IMG/VR virus record: IMGVR_UViG_3300045141_000130
Span: 1 to 64,000 of that record
DNA: 64,000 nt
Direction: 5' to 3' (one strand)
Source: a virus
Of this stretch, positions 51,916-59,777 are shown in pieces (position 1 is the first letter of the stretch; the number at the start of each line of letters is the position of its first letter). The notes under the pieces were generated by a model. It was not told the DNA's origin. It saw nothing but the letters and a program-made list of their open reading frames with translations, and did not search any database. Position numbers and translations under genes: made by a program.

Positions 51916-52374
51916 ATGAGCAACACCAAGAAGCACCGAGGAAGGTTCGCCTTCCTCCTGGCGGGCATCATCACGGCCCTGCTGATCGCGTCGGCGTTCA
52001 GCGTCGGGTGGGTGTCCAACGCGGCGCCCGACCCGGTGCTGAGGCCGCAGCCCGCCGTCACCGTGCTGACCCACACGGTGCCCACCACCGTGCCCACCAC
52101 CGTGGTCCACACCCAGGTGGAGACGCAGACCAAGACGGTGACGCGGGTCAGCGCCTACTGCGCGGCGGCCATCGCGGATGCCGACGGCATCCAGGCCGAG
52201 TGGCTGCAGGTCGCCACCGACATGGGCAACGCCACCTCCGACATGGTCTACGGGGGGGCGAACGCCGCCAGCAACAGCGAGGTCGAGTCGGCCACCGCGC
52301 TGTTGAAGAAGTTGAACGACACCGACATCCCGCAGTACACCGCCGACAAGATCAAGTGCCAGGCGGGCGAGTAG
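51916..52374 (+). CDS. Membrane-anchored secreted protein
   Basis: A 152-residue protein: basic N-terminus, one membrane segment (about 13-33; FLLAGIITALLIASAFSVGW), a Thr/Val/Pro-rich stretch with repeated TVPTTV, then a helical extracytoplasmic domain (about 75-150) with two Cys (SAYCAAAI and IKCQAG) that could pair. The plan fits a surface-exclusion or membrane-modifying protein; this is inference. Confidence 0.65.
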   Translation: MSNTKKHRGRFAFLLAGIITALLIASAFSVGWVSNAAPDPVLRPQPAVTVLTHTVPTTVPTTVVHTQVETQTKTVTRVSAYCAAAIADADGIQAEWLQVATDMGNATSDMVYGGANAASNSEVESATALLKKLNDTDIPQYTADKIKCQAGE

Positions 52375-52390
52375 CACTCGCAGTTTCAAG

Positions 52391-52438
52391 CCCCCCGGCC
52401 GACCGGCCGGGGGGTTCCTGCGTGTCTGGAAAGGACAC
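52391..52438 (+). promoter_or_regulatory. Two-hairpin translation-initiation element
   Basis: CCCCCCGGCC/GGCCGGGGGG hairpin (52391-52414; loop GACC) followed by GTGTC/GACAC (52422-52438) with TGGAAAG loop. ATG follows after four bases. Confidence 0.55.
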
Positions 52439-52442
52439 TGCA

Positions 52443-53018
52443 ATGCCCACAGAAGTTCAGCAGTTGAAGGCCGAGCTTGATGCCCTGCGTCTCCGGGTCA
52501 TCCGGCTTGAAAGCACCACCCGGGGTATGCAGCGCGGCATCACGGCGCTGAAGGCGGTCGACAAGCCCGACCTGTCGGTGGTCGACTCCCCGGACGTCGA
52601 GCACATGGTCAGCCGTCTCGCCGGTGACCTGGCGAAGCGCCTGGGGCTGACCGACATCACCCTCACCCCGGAGCAGCGGGAGGCGGAGGTCCAGTCGCGC
52701 CGCGACATCGAGCTTCGCGGGCTGCGGGTCGTCAACGAGCAGCTGCTCGCCGAGAATGCGAAGCTCCGCGGCGACATCGAGTACCTGCGCAACGAGGCGT
52801 CCAGGCTCCGCGGGCTGAAGCTCACCGCCGAGGACGCCCTGGCCAACGATCAGCATGTGATCGAGGCGCTGCGCAAGGAACTCCGGCAGTTGACGGCCGA
52901 GACGATGCGCAGGGTCAACGCCGACAGGCTCGTCACCGAGGCCCCGGTCCTGACCGACCCGTGGGAGGGTCTGACCGACCGGCAGCCCCGCAGCCACGGC
53001 AAGCCGGTCCGCGGCTGA
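52443..53018 (+). CDS. Coiled-coil protein
   Basis: A 191-residue protein starting MPTEVQQLKAELDALRLRVI. Two long heptad regions (about 1-35; about 90-150) flank a short non-helical part. No known family. Its last base overlaps the next ATG (TGATG). Confidence 0.65.
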   Translation: MPTEVQQLKAELDALRLRVIRLESTTRGMQRGITALKAVDKPDLSVVDSPDVEHMVSRLAGDLAKRLGLTDITLTPEQREAEVQSRRDIELRGLRVVNEQLLAENAKLRGDIEYLRNEASRLRGLKLTAEDALANDQHVIEALRKELRQLTAETMRRVNADRLVTEAPVLTDPWEGLTDRQPRSHGKPVRG

Positions 53019-53224
53019 TGAACCCCTACGAGCAGGTCAGCTTCCGCCTGGCCGTCGGCGACGTCGTCCACCTGTTCCTGCCCCAGTCGAAGCTGACCGG
53101 GGTGGTGGACAGGATCGAGCTTCGCCTCGGCGGGCTCGACTGGACCCGGATCCACGTACGGGTCGACGCGGACGGCGTCACCCGCGAATACCCCGTCGGG
53201 ATGGTCTTCCCGGCGGGCTGCTAG
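53018..53224 (+). CDS. Small beta-rich protein
   Basis: A 68-residue protein (MNPYEQVSFRLAVGDVVHLF) coupled to the coiled-coil gene. Could be a small barrel (VVDRIELRLGG, HVRVDADGV). Function unknown. Confidence 0.6.
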   Translation: MNPYEQVSFRLAVGDVVHLFLPQSKLTGVVDRIELRLGGLDWTRIHVRVDADGVTREYPVGMVFPAGC

Positions 53225-53238
53225 TCCGCAAAAAGCGG

Positions 53239-53270
53239 TACAATGGAGGAGTCGCGTTGCGGCGTGCCCA
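53239..53270 (+). promoter_or_regulatory. Rightward promoter P2 with shared element
   Basis: TACAAT at 53239-53244, then GCGTTGCGGCGTGCCCA at 53254-53270, the same 17 bases and nearly the same spacing as at P1. The -35 box is weak. The element is followed by GGGCCGC, which can pair back on it. Confidence 0.6.
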
Positions 53271-53305
53271 CTTTCGGGCCGCTGCGGCGCGATTTCTCGT
53301 TTCAC

Positions 53306-53352
53306 CCCCCGGCGACCGTCGGGGGTTTCTTCGTTTCTCGGGAAAGGGAAAC
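53306..53352 (+). promoter_or_regulatory. Two-hairpin translation-initiation element
   Basis: CCCCCG/CGGGGG hairpin, then GTTTC/GAAAC (53333-53352) around a GGGAAAGG-type loop; ATG five bases on. Confidence 0.5.
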
Positions 53353-53356
53353 AGCA

Positions 53357-53473
53357 ATGAACGTCCCAGCGCACCACCTCAGGACCGGCCTGATCGTCGC
53401 CGTGGTCATGGCGATCATCACCGCGATCTGGGCGGCCGTGTTCGGCCTCGGCCTGAAGGAGAAGCAGTCGTGA
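53357..53473 (+). CDS. Small membrane protein (38 residues)
   Basis: MNVPAHHLRTGLIVAVVMAI opens a single transmembrane helix (about 10-31), then GLKEKQS. Coupled by GTGA overlap to another membrane peptide. Two-gene membrane pairs can be toxins or membrane-altering early proteins; unknown. Confidence 0.65.
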   Translation: MNVPAHHLRTGLIVAVVMAIITAIWAAVFGLGLKEKQS

Positions 53474-53550
53474 TCAGGATCTTGGTCGTCCTCTTCATCA
53501 TCTGGGTCTTCGGCGATAAGGACCGCCCCGCCGAGCGCAACAACGACTGA
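53470..53550 (+). CDS. Small membrane protein (26 residues)
   Basis: GTG start in GTGA overlap with the preceding stop. IRILVVLFIIWVFG is one membrane span, followed by a charged end (DKDRPAERNND). Supported by the overlap and by the terminator-like hairpin 10 bases after its stop. Confidence 0.6.
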   Translation: MIRILVVLFIIWVFGDKDRPAERNND

Positions 53551-53560
53551 CGCATTCGGC

Positions 53561-53584
53561 GGGGCCCGGTTTCGACCGGGCCCC
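53561..53584 (+). terminator. Hairpin with UUCG loop
   Basis: GGGGCCCGGT/ACCGGGCCCC around TTCG, 10 bp perfect. No U-tract. Ends the membrane-peptide pair. Confidence 0.55.
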
Positions 53585-53612
53585 TGCCGTGGGTGCCAGT
53601 CACACCCAAACG

Positions 53613-53664
53613 GCCCCCCAGCACTCCCGCTGGGGGGCTTACTTCGTTCCCACGAAAGGGGAAC
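53613..53664 (+). promoter_or_regulatory. Two-hairpin translation-initiation element
   Basis: GCCCCCCAGC/GCTGGGGGGC hairpin (53613-53638), then GTTCCC/GGGAAC (53646-53664) with ACGAAAG loop. ATG six bases on. Confidence 0.55.
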
Positions 53665-53670
53665 AGCACC

Positions 53671-54000
53671 ATGAGCAACGCATTCACGCAGTACTGCCAG
53701 GCCCTCGGCAAGGGTCTGGGCCAGGGCACCACGGCGACCTGGCGCCAGACGAACACCCTGGCCGGGTTCGCCCAGGTCGTCCTCACCCCGATGGCCATGC
53801 GCCCCGCGGTGCTGGTGGGCAACCTGGCCACCAACGTGGTGATCCACTCCACCACGGCGTTCAAGGAGACGGCAGCGGTCCGCAAGGCCGCGGCGCCCGT
53901 CGCCGCCCTGCCCCAGGCGGCTGCCGCAGCCGCTGGCGCCCAGGCCCAGCCTGGGGCGATCTTCATCGTCCCGCCGGTCAAGACGGCCAGCGGGTCCTGA
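53671..54000 (+). CDS. Hypothetical Ala-rich protein
   Basis: A 109-residue protein (MSNAFTQYCQALGKGLGQGT) with an amphipathic first half and a moderately hydrophobic VVLTPMAMRPAVLVGNLATN stretch, then Ala/Pro-rich. Possibly membrane-peripheral. Function unknown. Confidence 0.62.
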   Translation: MSNAFTQYCQALGKGLGQGTTATWRQTNTLAGFAQVVLTPMAMRPAVLVGNLATNVVIHSTTAFKETAAVRKAAAPVAALPQAAAAAAGAQAQPGAIFIVPPVKTASGS

Positions 54001-54006
54001 AGTACC

Positions 54007-54059
54007 GCCGGGGGGCCGCCTGGCCCCCCGGCACCCTTCGTTCCCACAGAAAGGGGAAC
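54007..54059 (+). promoter_or_regulatory. Two-hairpin translation-initiation element
   Basis: GCCGGGGGGCC/GGCCCCCCGGC hairpin (54007-54032; note inverted strand order of G and C compared with the others), then GTTCCC/GGGAAC (54040-54059) around ACAGAAAG. Confidence 0.55.
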
Positions 54060-54066
54060 TTGCACC

Positions 54067-54396
54067 ATGTCCACTCCATCAACACCCACCACCGGCCCGG
54101 TCACGCTCATCCCGGCCGGGTCCATCGAGTGGGGCGTCATCCAGCAGAACGCCAAGGACGTCGTGGCGTTGCGCGCCGAGGTCGCCCTCCTCAAGGAGGC
54201 CAAGGAGATCCGCGACCGCCGCATCTCCTGGCTGGAGTCCACCCTCGGCGAGAAGATCGCCGAGGTGGTCGCCCTGCGTCGGGAGGCCGCAGTGGCCGGG
54301 CTGTCGCTCGACCGCTACCGCGGGCTGATCGACAGCCTCGCCGCACTCAGCAAGGCGCAGTCCCCGGAGACGGCCGCACCCGCGGCTGCCTCCTGA
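54067..54396 (+). CDS. Hypothetical coiled-coil protein
   Basis: A 109-residue protein; after a Thr/Pro-rich start it is helical (VVALRAEVALLKEAKEIRD). The short coiled coil suggests a dimer. Function unknown. Confidence 0.62.
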   Translation: MSTPSTPTTGPVTLIPAGSIEWGVIQQNAKDVVALRAEVALLKEAKEIRDRRISWLESTLGEKIAEVVALRREAAVAGLSLDRYRGLIDSLAALSKAQSPETAAPAAAS

Positions 54397-54402
54397 TCGA
54401 CA

Positions 54403-54435
54403 CCGTGGGGCGGGGAGCGCATCCCCGCCCCACGG
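54403..54435 (+). terminator. 14-bp hairpin
   Basis: CCGTGGGGCGGGGA/TCCCCGCCCCACGG around GCGCA, directly after the coiled-coil gene. No U-tract; likely a partial terminator or mRNA-end stabiliser. Confidence 0.55.
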
Positions 54436-54464
54436 CCCCAACCCACCAACTCCAAGGAGGAGTG

Positions 54465-54818
54465 ATGCGCAACCCGTTCCGCAGCAAGGCTGTCGCGTTC
54501 GACCCCGAACCGTGGCGGCCCGGTGAACTGTTCACCGAGTACCGCGCCGTCGTCAGTTCGTTCGACGACGACAAGCAGTTCCCGATCGTCTCGGTGTTGG
54601 CCGCCAACGCCGAGCAGGCCCAGCAGGCGATCACCCACGCGGTGAACGCCAAGGCGCTGGAGATGGGTGTGAGCATGGACTACCTGCAGGTCCAGATGCT
54701 GGCCTCCCCGGAGGTCGTCCGGGTCTGGAACCAGGACATCAACACCCGGTCGTGGGGCGTGTTCGCCACGCCCGCCAACCACGCCGCCATCGAGGCCCCG
54801 AAGAGGAAGGCCTCCTGA
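54465..54818 (+). CDS. Hypothetical protein
   Basis: A 117-residue alpha/beta protein (MRNPFRSKAVAFDPEPWRPG) with a plain AAGGAGG site and no small hairpin, unlike its upstream neighbours. Opens a four-gene run joined by TGATG and ATGA overlaps. Function unknown. Confidence 0.62.
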   Translation: MRNPFRSKAVAFDPEPWRPGELFTEYRAVVSSFDDDKQFPIVSVLAANAEQAQQAITHAVNAKALEMGVSMDYLQVQMLASPEVVRVWNQDINTRSWGVFATPANHAAIEAPKRKAS

Positions 54819-55273
54819 TGACGACCCCCCGGCGGAAGCTCCCCAAGATCAACCCCGCCATGGCGATCGCCGGGGGGATCGGCATGGGGGGACTTGCCCC
54901 GGTCCGCCCCCGCCGGTCCCTGGGGCGGGTCAAGGACGCGGCGTTCCAGCCCGTGGAGCGCAAGTACGTGGACGTGTCCGACAACCCGCAGTGGCTGGCC
55001 CTGGAACCCCAGCTAGACAGGGCACGCAAGGCCGTGGAGCGCTGGGAGGACAAGGAGGTCGACGCCAACACCGCCATGCGAGAGATCGCGGGCGACCAGG
55101 ATGTCGAAGGCCTCCGGTTCCGCCTGTTCCACAGCCACCCGCAAGGTCCCGTCAACCTGGAACTGCTGGCCGCCCACTTCGGCGTCAGCATCGGGTTCCT
55201 CGACAGGTTCCGGGACCCGCGGCGGCACAGCGTCACCATCCAGCGCATCGTCGGGCGGAGGCGGAAGCGATGA
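54818..55273 (+). CDS. Hypothetical basic protein
   Basis: A 151-residue protein: basic, Gly/Pro-rich first 45 residues, then a helical part (QLDRARKAVERWEDKEVDAN) and a basic end (RRHSVTIQRIVGRRRKR). Charge suggests nucleic-acid binding. Unknown. Confidence 0.6.
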   Translation: MTTPRRKLPKINPAMAIAGGIGMGGLAPVRPRRSLGRVKDAAFQPVERKYVDVSDNPQWLALEPQLDRARKAVERWEDKEVDANTAMREIAGDQDVEGLRFRLFHSHPQGPVNLELLAAHFGVSIGFLDRFRDPRRHSVTIQRIVGRRRKR

Positions 55274-55491
55274 CCGAGCACGTCTACACGGTCACCATCA
55301 CCCACCTCACCCTGGAGGCGAAGGAGGCCGACGCGATGATGACGACGGCCATCGAGGCGCTGGGCGGCATGCTGTACGAGTACTCCGGGGGCCTGGCGGC
55401 GTACGAGGTGACCGGCTTTCGCCACGGCGACGGCGAGGTCATCGGGTACGTCCACGACCCGGACGAGTTGGAAGATGAGGAGGGGACATGA
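55270..55491 (+). CDS. Hypothetical small alpha/beta protein
   Basis: A 73-residue protein (MTEHVYTVTITHLTLEAKEA) with a beta-alpha-beta plan and acidic end. ATGA overlaps on both sides. Confidence 0.6.
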   Translation: MTEHVYTVTITHLTLEAKEADAMMTTAIEALGGMLYEYSGGLAAYEVTGFRHGDGEVIGYVHDPDELEDEEGT

Positions 55492-55826
55492 ACGCCGCCC
55501 CCGCTGCCGATACCGGCGGCCTGTGCTGGGAGCAGCTGCCCAGCGACCAGGCCGCCGCGCTCGTCCTCGTCGACCTGTACCGGGCGCACCTGTCCACCAG
55601 CGAGTCCAGCCGCCGCTACCGCATCGTGGTGGCGGCGTACAACCAGTGGCTGGGCGCCGTCAAGGTGATGGGCTTCGTCTGGCACCGCAGTCCCGACGAC
55701 ATCCGCGATGCGGTCATCGACACCGTGATGGCCGTCGGCCGGGCCTACCACAGCGACGACAAGGCGCAGTGGCAGGACCGGGCGATGTACGGCGTGCTGG
55801 GAAAGCTGCACCTGCACGACGACTGA
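55488..55826 (+). CDS. Hypothetical helical protein
   Basis: A 112-residue, helical protein (YRIVVAAYNQWLGAVKVMG). Last gene of the coupled run, followed by a terminator. Function unknown. Confidence 0.6.
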   Translation: MNAAPAADTGGLCWEQLPSDQAAALVLVDLYRAHLSTSESSRRYRIVVAAYNQWLGAVKVMGFVWHRSPDDIRDAVIDTVMAVGRAYHSDDKAQWQDRAMYGVLGKLHLHDD

Positions 55827-55834
55827 CGCAGTCT

Positions 55835-55876
55835 CTGGCCCACCCTTCGGGGTGGGCCAGGGGTCTGCGATTTTTT
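55835..55876 (+). terminator. Intrinsic terminator
   Basis: CTGGCCCACCC/GGGTGGGCCAG (11 bp) around TTCG, extended at the base by GCAG/CTGC-type pairing, then ATTTTTT. Ends the four-gene run before the DUF932 gene. Confidence 0.72.
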
Positions 55877-55903
55877 GCGTTTCCGGGGAAAAGATGATCT
55901 TGA

Positions 55904-55927
55904 ACCCTCCGATTGGTGTCGGAGGGT
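55904..55927 (+). promoter_or_regulatory. Leader hairpin before the DUF932-type gene
   Basis: ACCCTCCGA/TCGGAGGGT, 9 bp perfect, loop TTGGTG. 50 bases before the GTG start, which has its own open CGAAAGGAGG site. Its role may parallel the two-hairpin elements. Confidence 0.5.
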
Positions 55928-55976
55928 CGATTCATGCTGTCCGGAACCACCGGCAGCACCCGAAAGGAGGGCCGCT

Positions 55977-57332
55977 GTGACAACAGCGAGTCCCGAGCGC
56001 ATCGGAAATGCGCACACCGCAGTAGCGCGAGGTGCCGAGTTCGGCGACATCCTCGCGTTGCTCAACAAGCAGCAGGCCAGGAAGGTCGACATCGTCATTC
56101 CTGGCAGCAAACTGCTCGTCCGGGACGGCATGCTCGTCGTCGCCGACGACGTCGTCGACATGAGCGACGAAGGGGTGACCCGGGTCGGCGGCGAGTATTG
56201 GCCCACCACCTGGTTCGACGCCCACGTCGCCGAACGGTTGGACATTCCTGTTGCCTATCTGCGCCGCCTGCGCAACGGCAGGGAGATCGTCGGCACCAGG
56301 GGTCGCAGCCGCACCCTCGGCCCGCGACTGGACCTGTACGACAGCAACGTCAACGGGTTGTTCCGCGGCAACGACGACGTCCCGCCGGACCTGCGGAACT
56401 TCTACGCCCGGCTGCTCGTCCCCGACGACCAGGACACCAACGGCATCGCCTACGCGCTGATGTCCTCCAAGTACTGGAGGCTGGACAACTACGACGCGAT
56501 CATGGCCACCCTGTCCGGCATCCGCAAGGCCGGGATCGACCCGCTGTCGTTGCACATCTACGGCGACCTGTCGGAGACGAAGCTGTACCTGCACGTCCAC
56601 GCGCCGCAGGTGCTCACCGCCGCACCCGAACTGCTGCGCAACTACCGCAGCCCGTTCGACATCCAGGGCGAGGCAAGCAAACGCCAGGTTCCGGCCTACA
56701 CGCTGGAGCAGAGGGTGGCCATGGGCCGCCAGTGGCGGGAGACCCACCGGCTGGACGAACACATCCAGCCCGGCTCCGAACCGCTCGTCCACTCCGGTTT
56801 CCTGATCACCAACTCGGAGATCGGGCAGGGCCGCTGGTCCATCCAGAAGGAGATCGTCTTCCTGGCGTGCACCAACGGGATGACCTTGACGGCGGGCCGT
56901 TTCGAGCGGCGGCACGTCGGCAGCGACCAGGAGGAGGGCCAGGTCGAATGGTCGGCGGAAACCCGTGACGCCGAGTTGCAGTGGATCGTCTCCTCGACCG
57001 CCGACATCGTGGCCGATGCGCTCAACCCGGAATCCCTGGAGAACACCGTCACCGCCCTGGAGCAGAAGGCGGGGCGCACCGTGGACGACCCGCGACGCAC
57101 CATCGCGGTCGTCGCCCAGAAGCACCTGTTCAACAAGGACGAGGAGGAGGCGATCCTCCGCCACTTCGAGTTGGGTCAGGCCTTCACCAGTGCCGGTGTG
57201 GCGCAGGCCATCTCGTCCGTCGCCCAGATGTACGAGGACCCGGACCGGGCGCACAAGCTGACCGACGCCGCCATCCCCGCGATGGAACTCGTCCACTCCC
57301 TGAGAAGTACCGGGAGTCGGGCATCCCTCTGA
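55977..57332 (+). CDS. DUF932-type phage/plasmid protein
   Basis: A 451-residue protein with GTG start behind AAAGGAGG. It resembles the DUF932 family of phage and plasmid proteins: RNFYARLLVPDDQDTNGIAY, ALMSSKYWRLDNYDAI in the N-half, then HSGFLITNSEIGQGRWSIQK and FLACTNGMTLTAGRFERRH in the middle. Biochemistry of the family is not well established. The largest rightward gene here, and the array that follows starts right after its stop. Confidence 0.75.
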   Translation: MTTASPERIGNAHTAVARGAEFGDILALLNKQQARKVDIVIPGSKLLVRDGMLVVADDVVDMSDEGVTRVGGEYWPTTWFDAHVAERLDIPVAYLRRLRNGREIVGTRGRSRTLGPRLDLYDSNVNGLFRGNDDVPPDLRNFYARLLVPDDQDTNGIAYALMSSKYWRLDNYDAIMATLSGIRKAGIDPLSLHIYGDLSETKLYLHVHAPQVLTAAPELLRNYRSPFDIQGEASKRQVPAYTLEQRVAMGRQWRETHRLDEHIQPGSEPLVHSGFLITNSEIGQGRWSIQKEIVFLACTNGMTLTAGRFERRHVGSDQEEGQVEWSAETRDAELQWIVSSTADIVADALNPESLENTVTALEQKAGRTVDDPRRTIAVVAQKHLFNKDEEEAILRHFELGQAFTSAGVAQAISSVAQMYEDPDRAHKLTDAAIPAMELVHSLRSTGSRASL

Positions 57333-57680
57333 GACCTGGCAAGGCCGGGAGAGGCCGGGCGAGGCATGGCTAGCTTTGGCACGCAAGGGCGAGGCTTGGC
57401 TTGGCTAGGCGTGGCAAGGCGTGGCTAGGCGGGGAATGGCAAGGCGAGGTATGGAATGCCGAGGCGGTGCATGGCCGGGCTAGGCCAGGTTCGGCGCGGT
57501 ATGGCTCGGCAAGGCATGGCGAGGCTCGGTTGGGTCGGCCATGGCGAGGCAAGGCTAGGCGAGGCGCGGTGTGGCAAGGCGGGGTTCGGCAAGGTCAGGT
57601 TCGGCGTGCTCCGGTTTGGTATGGCCAGGTCGGGCTAGGCACGGTCGGGTCCGGTTCGGCGGGCCTGGGCATGGTATGGG
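57333..57680 (+). repeat. GGYNN pentanucleotide array 2
   Basis: About 69 consecutive pentamers with GG at a fixed phase, the following base nearly always C or T, and two free bases. A few units have GC or TG in place of GG, but the phase is not lost. It ends CATGGTATGGG. No repeated longer unit could be seen, which argues against simple slippage expansion. Confidence 0.8.
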
Positions 57681-57713
57681 CTCCCCGTAAGTCCCTCATT
57701 TGGGCCGGGGAGC
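57680..57713 (+). ncRNA. GTAAGT RNA motif, copy 1
   Basis: Outer stem GCTCCCC/GGGGAGC (7 bp) and inner stem CCC/GGG, with GTAAGT on the 5' side and CC on the 3' side of the internal loop. Starts on the last G of array 2; tail AAACAAC. Confidence 0.65.
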
Positions 57714-57720
57714 AAACAAC

Positions 57721-57744
57721 AAATCCCTTGAGAGGAAAGGATTT
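57721..57744 (+). promoter_or_regulatory. Ribosome-binding hairpin
   Basis: AAATCC/GGATTT around a purine-rich loop (GAGAGGAAA). AGAGGAAAGGA carries the ribosome binding site. ATG four bases after the stem. Confidence 0.5.
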
Positions 57745-57748
57745 TCGC

Positions 57749-58159
57749 ATGACAGGAGGACCATCAGACGGGGCGTACGAAGTCCTGAACACGATGCTTC
57801 ACGACATGCTTCACAGCCCGGGGGCGCAGGCCACGTTCAACATGGACACGCCGATGGCGACACTCATCGACACGTTCGATCTGGCCTTGCCGCCGGACTC
57901 CGACGAGAACTTCACCTGCGATCTGTGCGACCAGGTACACCGGGAGGGCCTGGACCGCATCGTCACCGCATTCGAGCCTGGCGAGCCACCCACCGACGGC
58001 AGCCCCGGGTACGTCAAGATGATCGCCGCCGCGGGCAAGAGCCCCACAGATCTGGCCATGGAGAAACTCGACCGACCGAGGGTGATCCTGGTCCTGTACT
58101 CGTGCCGCAACTGCTCGCTGGAGATCCAGCAGGGGATGGACCGCCAGGAAACCTTCTGA
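57749..58159 (+). CDS. Protein with two CxxC motifs
   Basis: A 136-residue acidic protein starting MTGGPSDGAYEVLNTMLHDM. CDLCDQVH (about 58-65) and CRNC (about 120-123) could make a zinc site. The frame is open upstream through the array, but the start is set by the AGGAAAGGA site. It lies between arrays 2 and 3. Function unknown. Confidence 0.65.
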   Translation: MTGGPSDGAYEVLNTMLHDMLHSPGAQATFNMDTPMATLIDTFDLALPPDSDENFTCDLCDQVHREGLDRIVTAFEPGEPPTDGSPGYVKMIAAAGKSPTDLAMEKLDRPRVILVLYSCRNCSLEIQQGMDRQETF

Positions 58160-58164
58160 GACGT

Positions 58165-58553
58165 GCTGTGGCATGGCGTGACTCGGTGGGGCGAGGCGGG
58201 GCATGCTTTGGCGCGGCGAGGCGGGGCTAGGCGTGGCCAGGCACGGCGCGGTTCGGCTCGGCGGGGCGAGGCGAGACATGGCAGGCCAAGGCAGGGCACG
58301 GTGCGGTTCGGCTGGCCATGGCTTGGTGTTGGCACGGCTGGGCTCGGCAGGGAATGGCTAGGCCTGGTTTGGTGCGGCCGGGAGTGGCTCGGCTAGGCAA
58401 GGTCGGGTTAGGCGTGGCTCGGCGTGGCAAGCCTTGGCGCGGCGCGGTGTGATCAGGTTGGGTGTGCCGCGGTTTGGCTTGGTCGGGTTAGGCGCGGCGT
58501 GGCATGACTTGGCTCGGTGTGGCTCGGCATGGAAGGCCAGGGCACGGTTTGGG
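58165..58553 (+). repeat. GGYNN pentanucleotide array 3
   Basis: About 77 pentamers, with one visible insertion that shifts the phase by one base (near GGTGTTGG). Ends CACGGTTTGGG. Same base rules as array 2 but no shared order of units. Confidence 0.8.
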
Positions 58554-58583
58554 TTCTCCGTAAGTCCCTTCGGGCCGGAGAAC
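58553..58583 (+). ncRNA. GTAAGT RNA motif, copy 2
   Basis: Outer stem GTTCTCC/GGAGAAC, GTAAGT, inner CCC-TTC-GGG, CC. Stem sequences differ from copies 1 and 3 at several pairs while pairing is kept. Tail AAAGGGG. Confidence 0.65.
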
Positions 58584-58637
58584 AAAGGGGGATTGGGGGG
58601 GGCGTATACAACCTCGAAACTCTTTGGGAGAACAAGA

Positions 58638-59696
58638 ATGACGAGTACGGAAACACAGATACGTGCAGTGTCTGACGCACCGTTCGCAATGACGCCGCAT
58701 TTGTTGCGGATGCTGCGCGAGCGGCCTGTCGGGGTCCAGCGGATCCTGCGCAGGACCGACACCGGGGAGTTGAGGGCGTTCCTCGACCCCACCGCCGCAG
58801 ACCAGGGCTTCTGGACCGCCCTCCCCGTCTGGCGTTCGGCGGAATGGCGCTACGACGACAGCCGCTGGCTGGCCAGCACCGGCAGCCTGTCGTCGCCGGA
58901 GAACCTGGTGGACAACCTCGGCTGGTTCGACGTCCCGATCGTCTGGGCCATCACCGAGACCCCGTACTTCGCGGAGTTGCTCGCGGCCCGGTCGGACGAC
59001 ACGGTGCTGGTGATGGGTGACCCGCGGGACGGCGAACTGCGGTGCTACAAGGAGCGGAACTGGGACGAGTACCCCGCCCAGAGCGGCTGGCAGGCGTGGC
59101 CGACCGTCCGCGATCCCCTCAACCGGTCCTACGGCCCGGATCTCAACTGGCTGACCCACAACTTCGGCGCCGTCTCCCTGCAGCAGGTCAAGGACGCCGG
59201 TTTCATCAAGGTGTGGGAGAAGGCCGAGGAGAACCCCATCCTCGTCGAGGTCAACCCGGAGGTGAACCGGCTGCAACTGCGCATCACCGACCTGGAGTCC
59301 ACCCTGGCCACTCTGCGCACCCAGAACCAGACGCAGCAGCGGCGCCTGGAGCAGATGTCCAACGACCACGAGCGGTTCAAGGAGTTGGTGTCCTCCACCG
59401 CCACCAAGTACGCCCGGCGGCACGACTGGTGCTCCGTCGTCGACGAGGCGCTGGAGGAGATGGGACTGGAGAGGGAGCCGGTCAGCTTCAGCGGGGTCAT
59501 CAGCGTCCGCATCAACTTCACCGCCAACCGCACCGACGGTGAACGTGGCACCCCGAACGCCCGTGACGTCAACCGCTGGCTGTACGGCGAGGATGACGTG
59601 CGTGAAGCCATCGGCGAGAACCTCAGCCTCGACGAGGATTACGCCGGTGACTTCGAGATCGACAGCTACAGCTTCGAGGTCATCTCCACCTCGTAG
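58638..59696 (+). CDS. Unknown protein with coiled coil and a C-terminal domain shared with the next gene
   Basis: A 352-residue protein. N-terminal part about 1-210 (FDVPIVWAITETPYFAELLA), coiled coil about 210-260 (LQLRITDLESTLATLRTQNQ), C-terminal beta-alpha domain about 280-352 (FSGVISVRINFTAN ... YAGDFEIDSYSFEV). The last domain resembles the C-terminal half of the next gene. GGGAG lies ahead of the ATG. Function unknown. Confidence 0.65.
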   Translation: MTSTETQIRAVSDAPFAMTPHLLRMLRERPVGVQRILRRTDTGELRAFLDPTAADQGFWTALPVWRSAEWRYDDSRWLASTGSLSSPENLVDNLGWFDVPIVWAITETPYFAELLAARSDDTVLVMGDPRDGELRCYKERNWDEYPAQSGWQAWPTVRDPLNRSYGPDLNWLTHNFGAVSLQQVKDAGFIKVWEKAEENPILVEVNPEVNRLQLRITDLESTLATLRTQNQTQQRRLEQMSNDHERFKELVSSTATKYARRHDWCSVVDEALEEMGLEREPVSFSGVISVRINFTANRTDGERGTPNARDVNRWLYGEDDVREAIGENLSLDEDYAGDFEIDSYSFEVISTS

Positions 59697-59712
59697 TGCG
59701 CTACGCAGTAGC

Positions 59713-59769
59713 AGCCCCCCTGCCACCCGGCAGGGGGGCTTCCTTGTCCGCAAAAACACCTGAAAGGTG
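59713..59769 (+). promoter_or_regulatory. Two-hairpin translation-initiation element
   Basis: AGCCCCCCTGCC/GGCAGGGGGGCT hairpin (59713-59740; loop ACCC), then CACC/GGTG around TGAAA (59757-59769). GTG start follows after eight bases. Confidence 0.55.
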
Positions 59770-59777
59770 GTTCTGCT

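Noticed and set aside
57401-57748. Open frame through array 2 in frame with the next gene, giving a 252-residue protein
   Set aside because: GGYNN units seldom create stops in any frame, so open frames are expected. The ribosome binding site lies just before 57749, and the extra part is low-complexity with a 15-base cycle.
58595-58615. TATACA-like -10 box before the 352-residue gene
   Set aside because: No -35 box at a suitable distance; the surrounding G-run and nearby RNA motif make a chance match likely.
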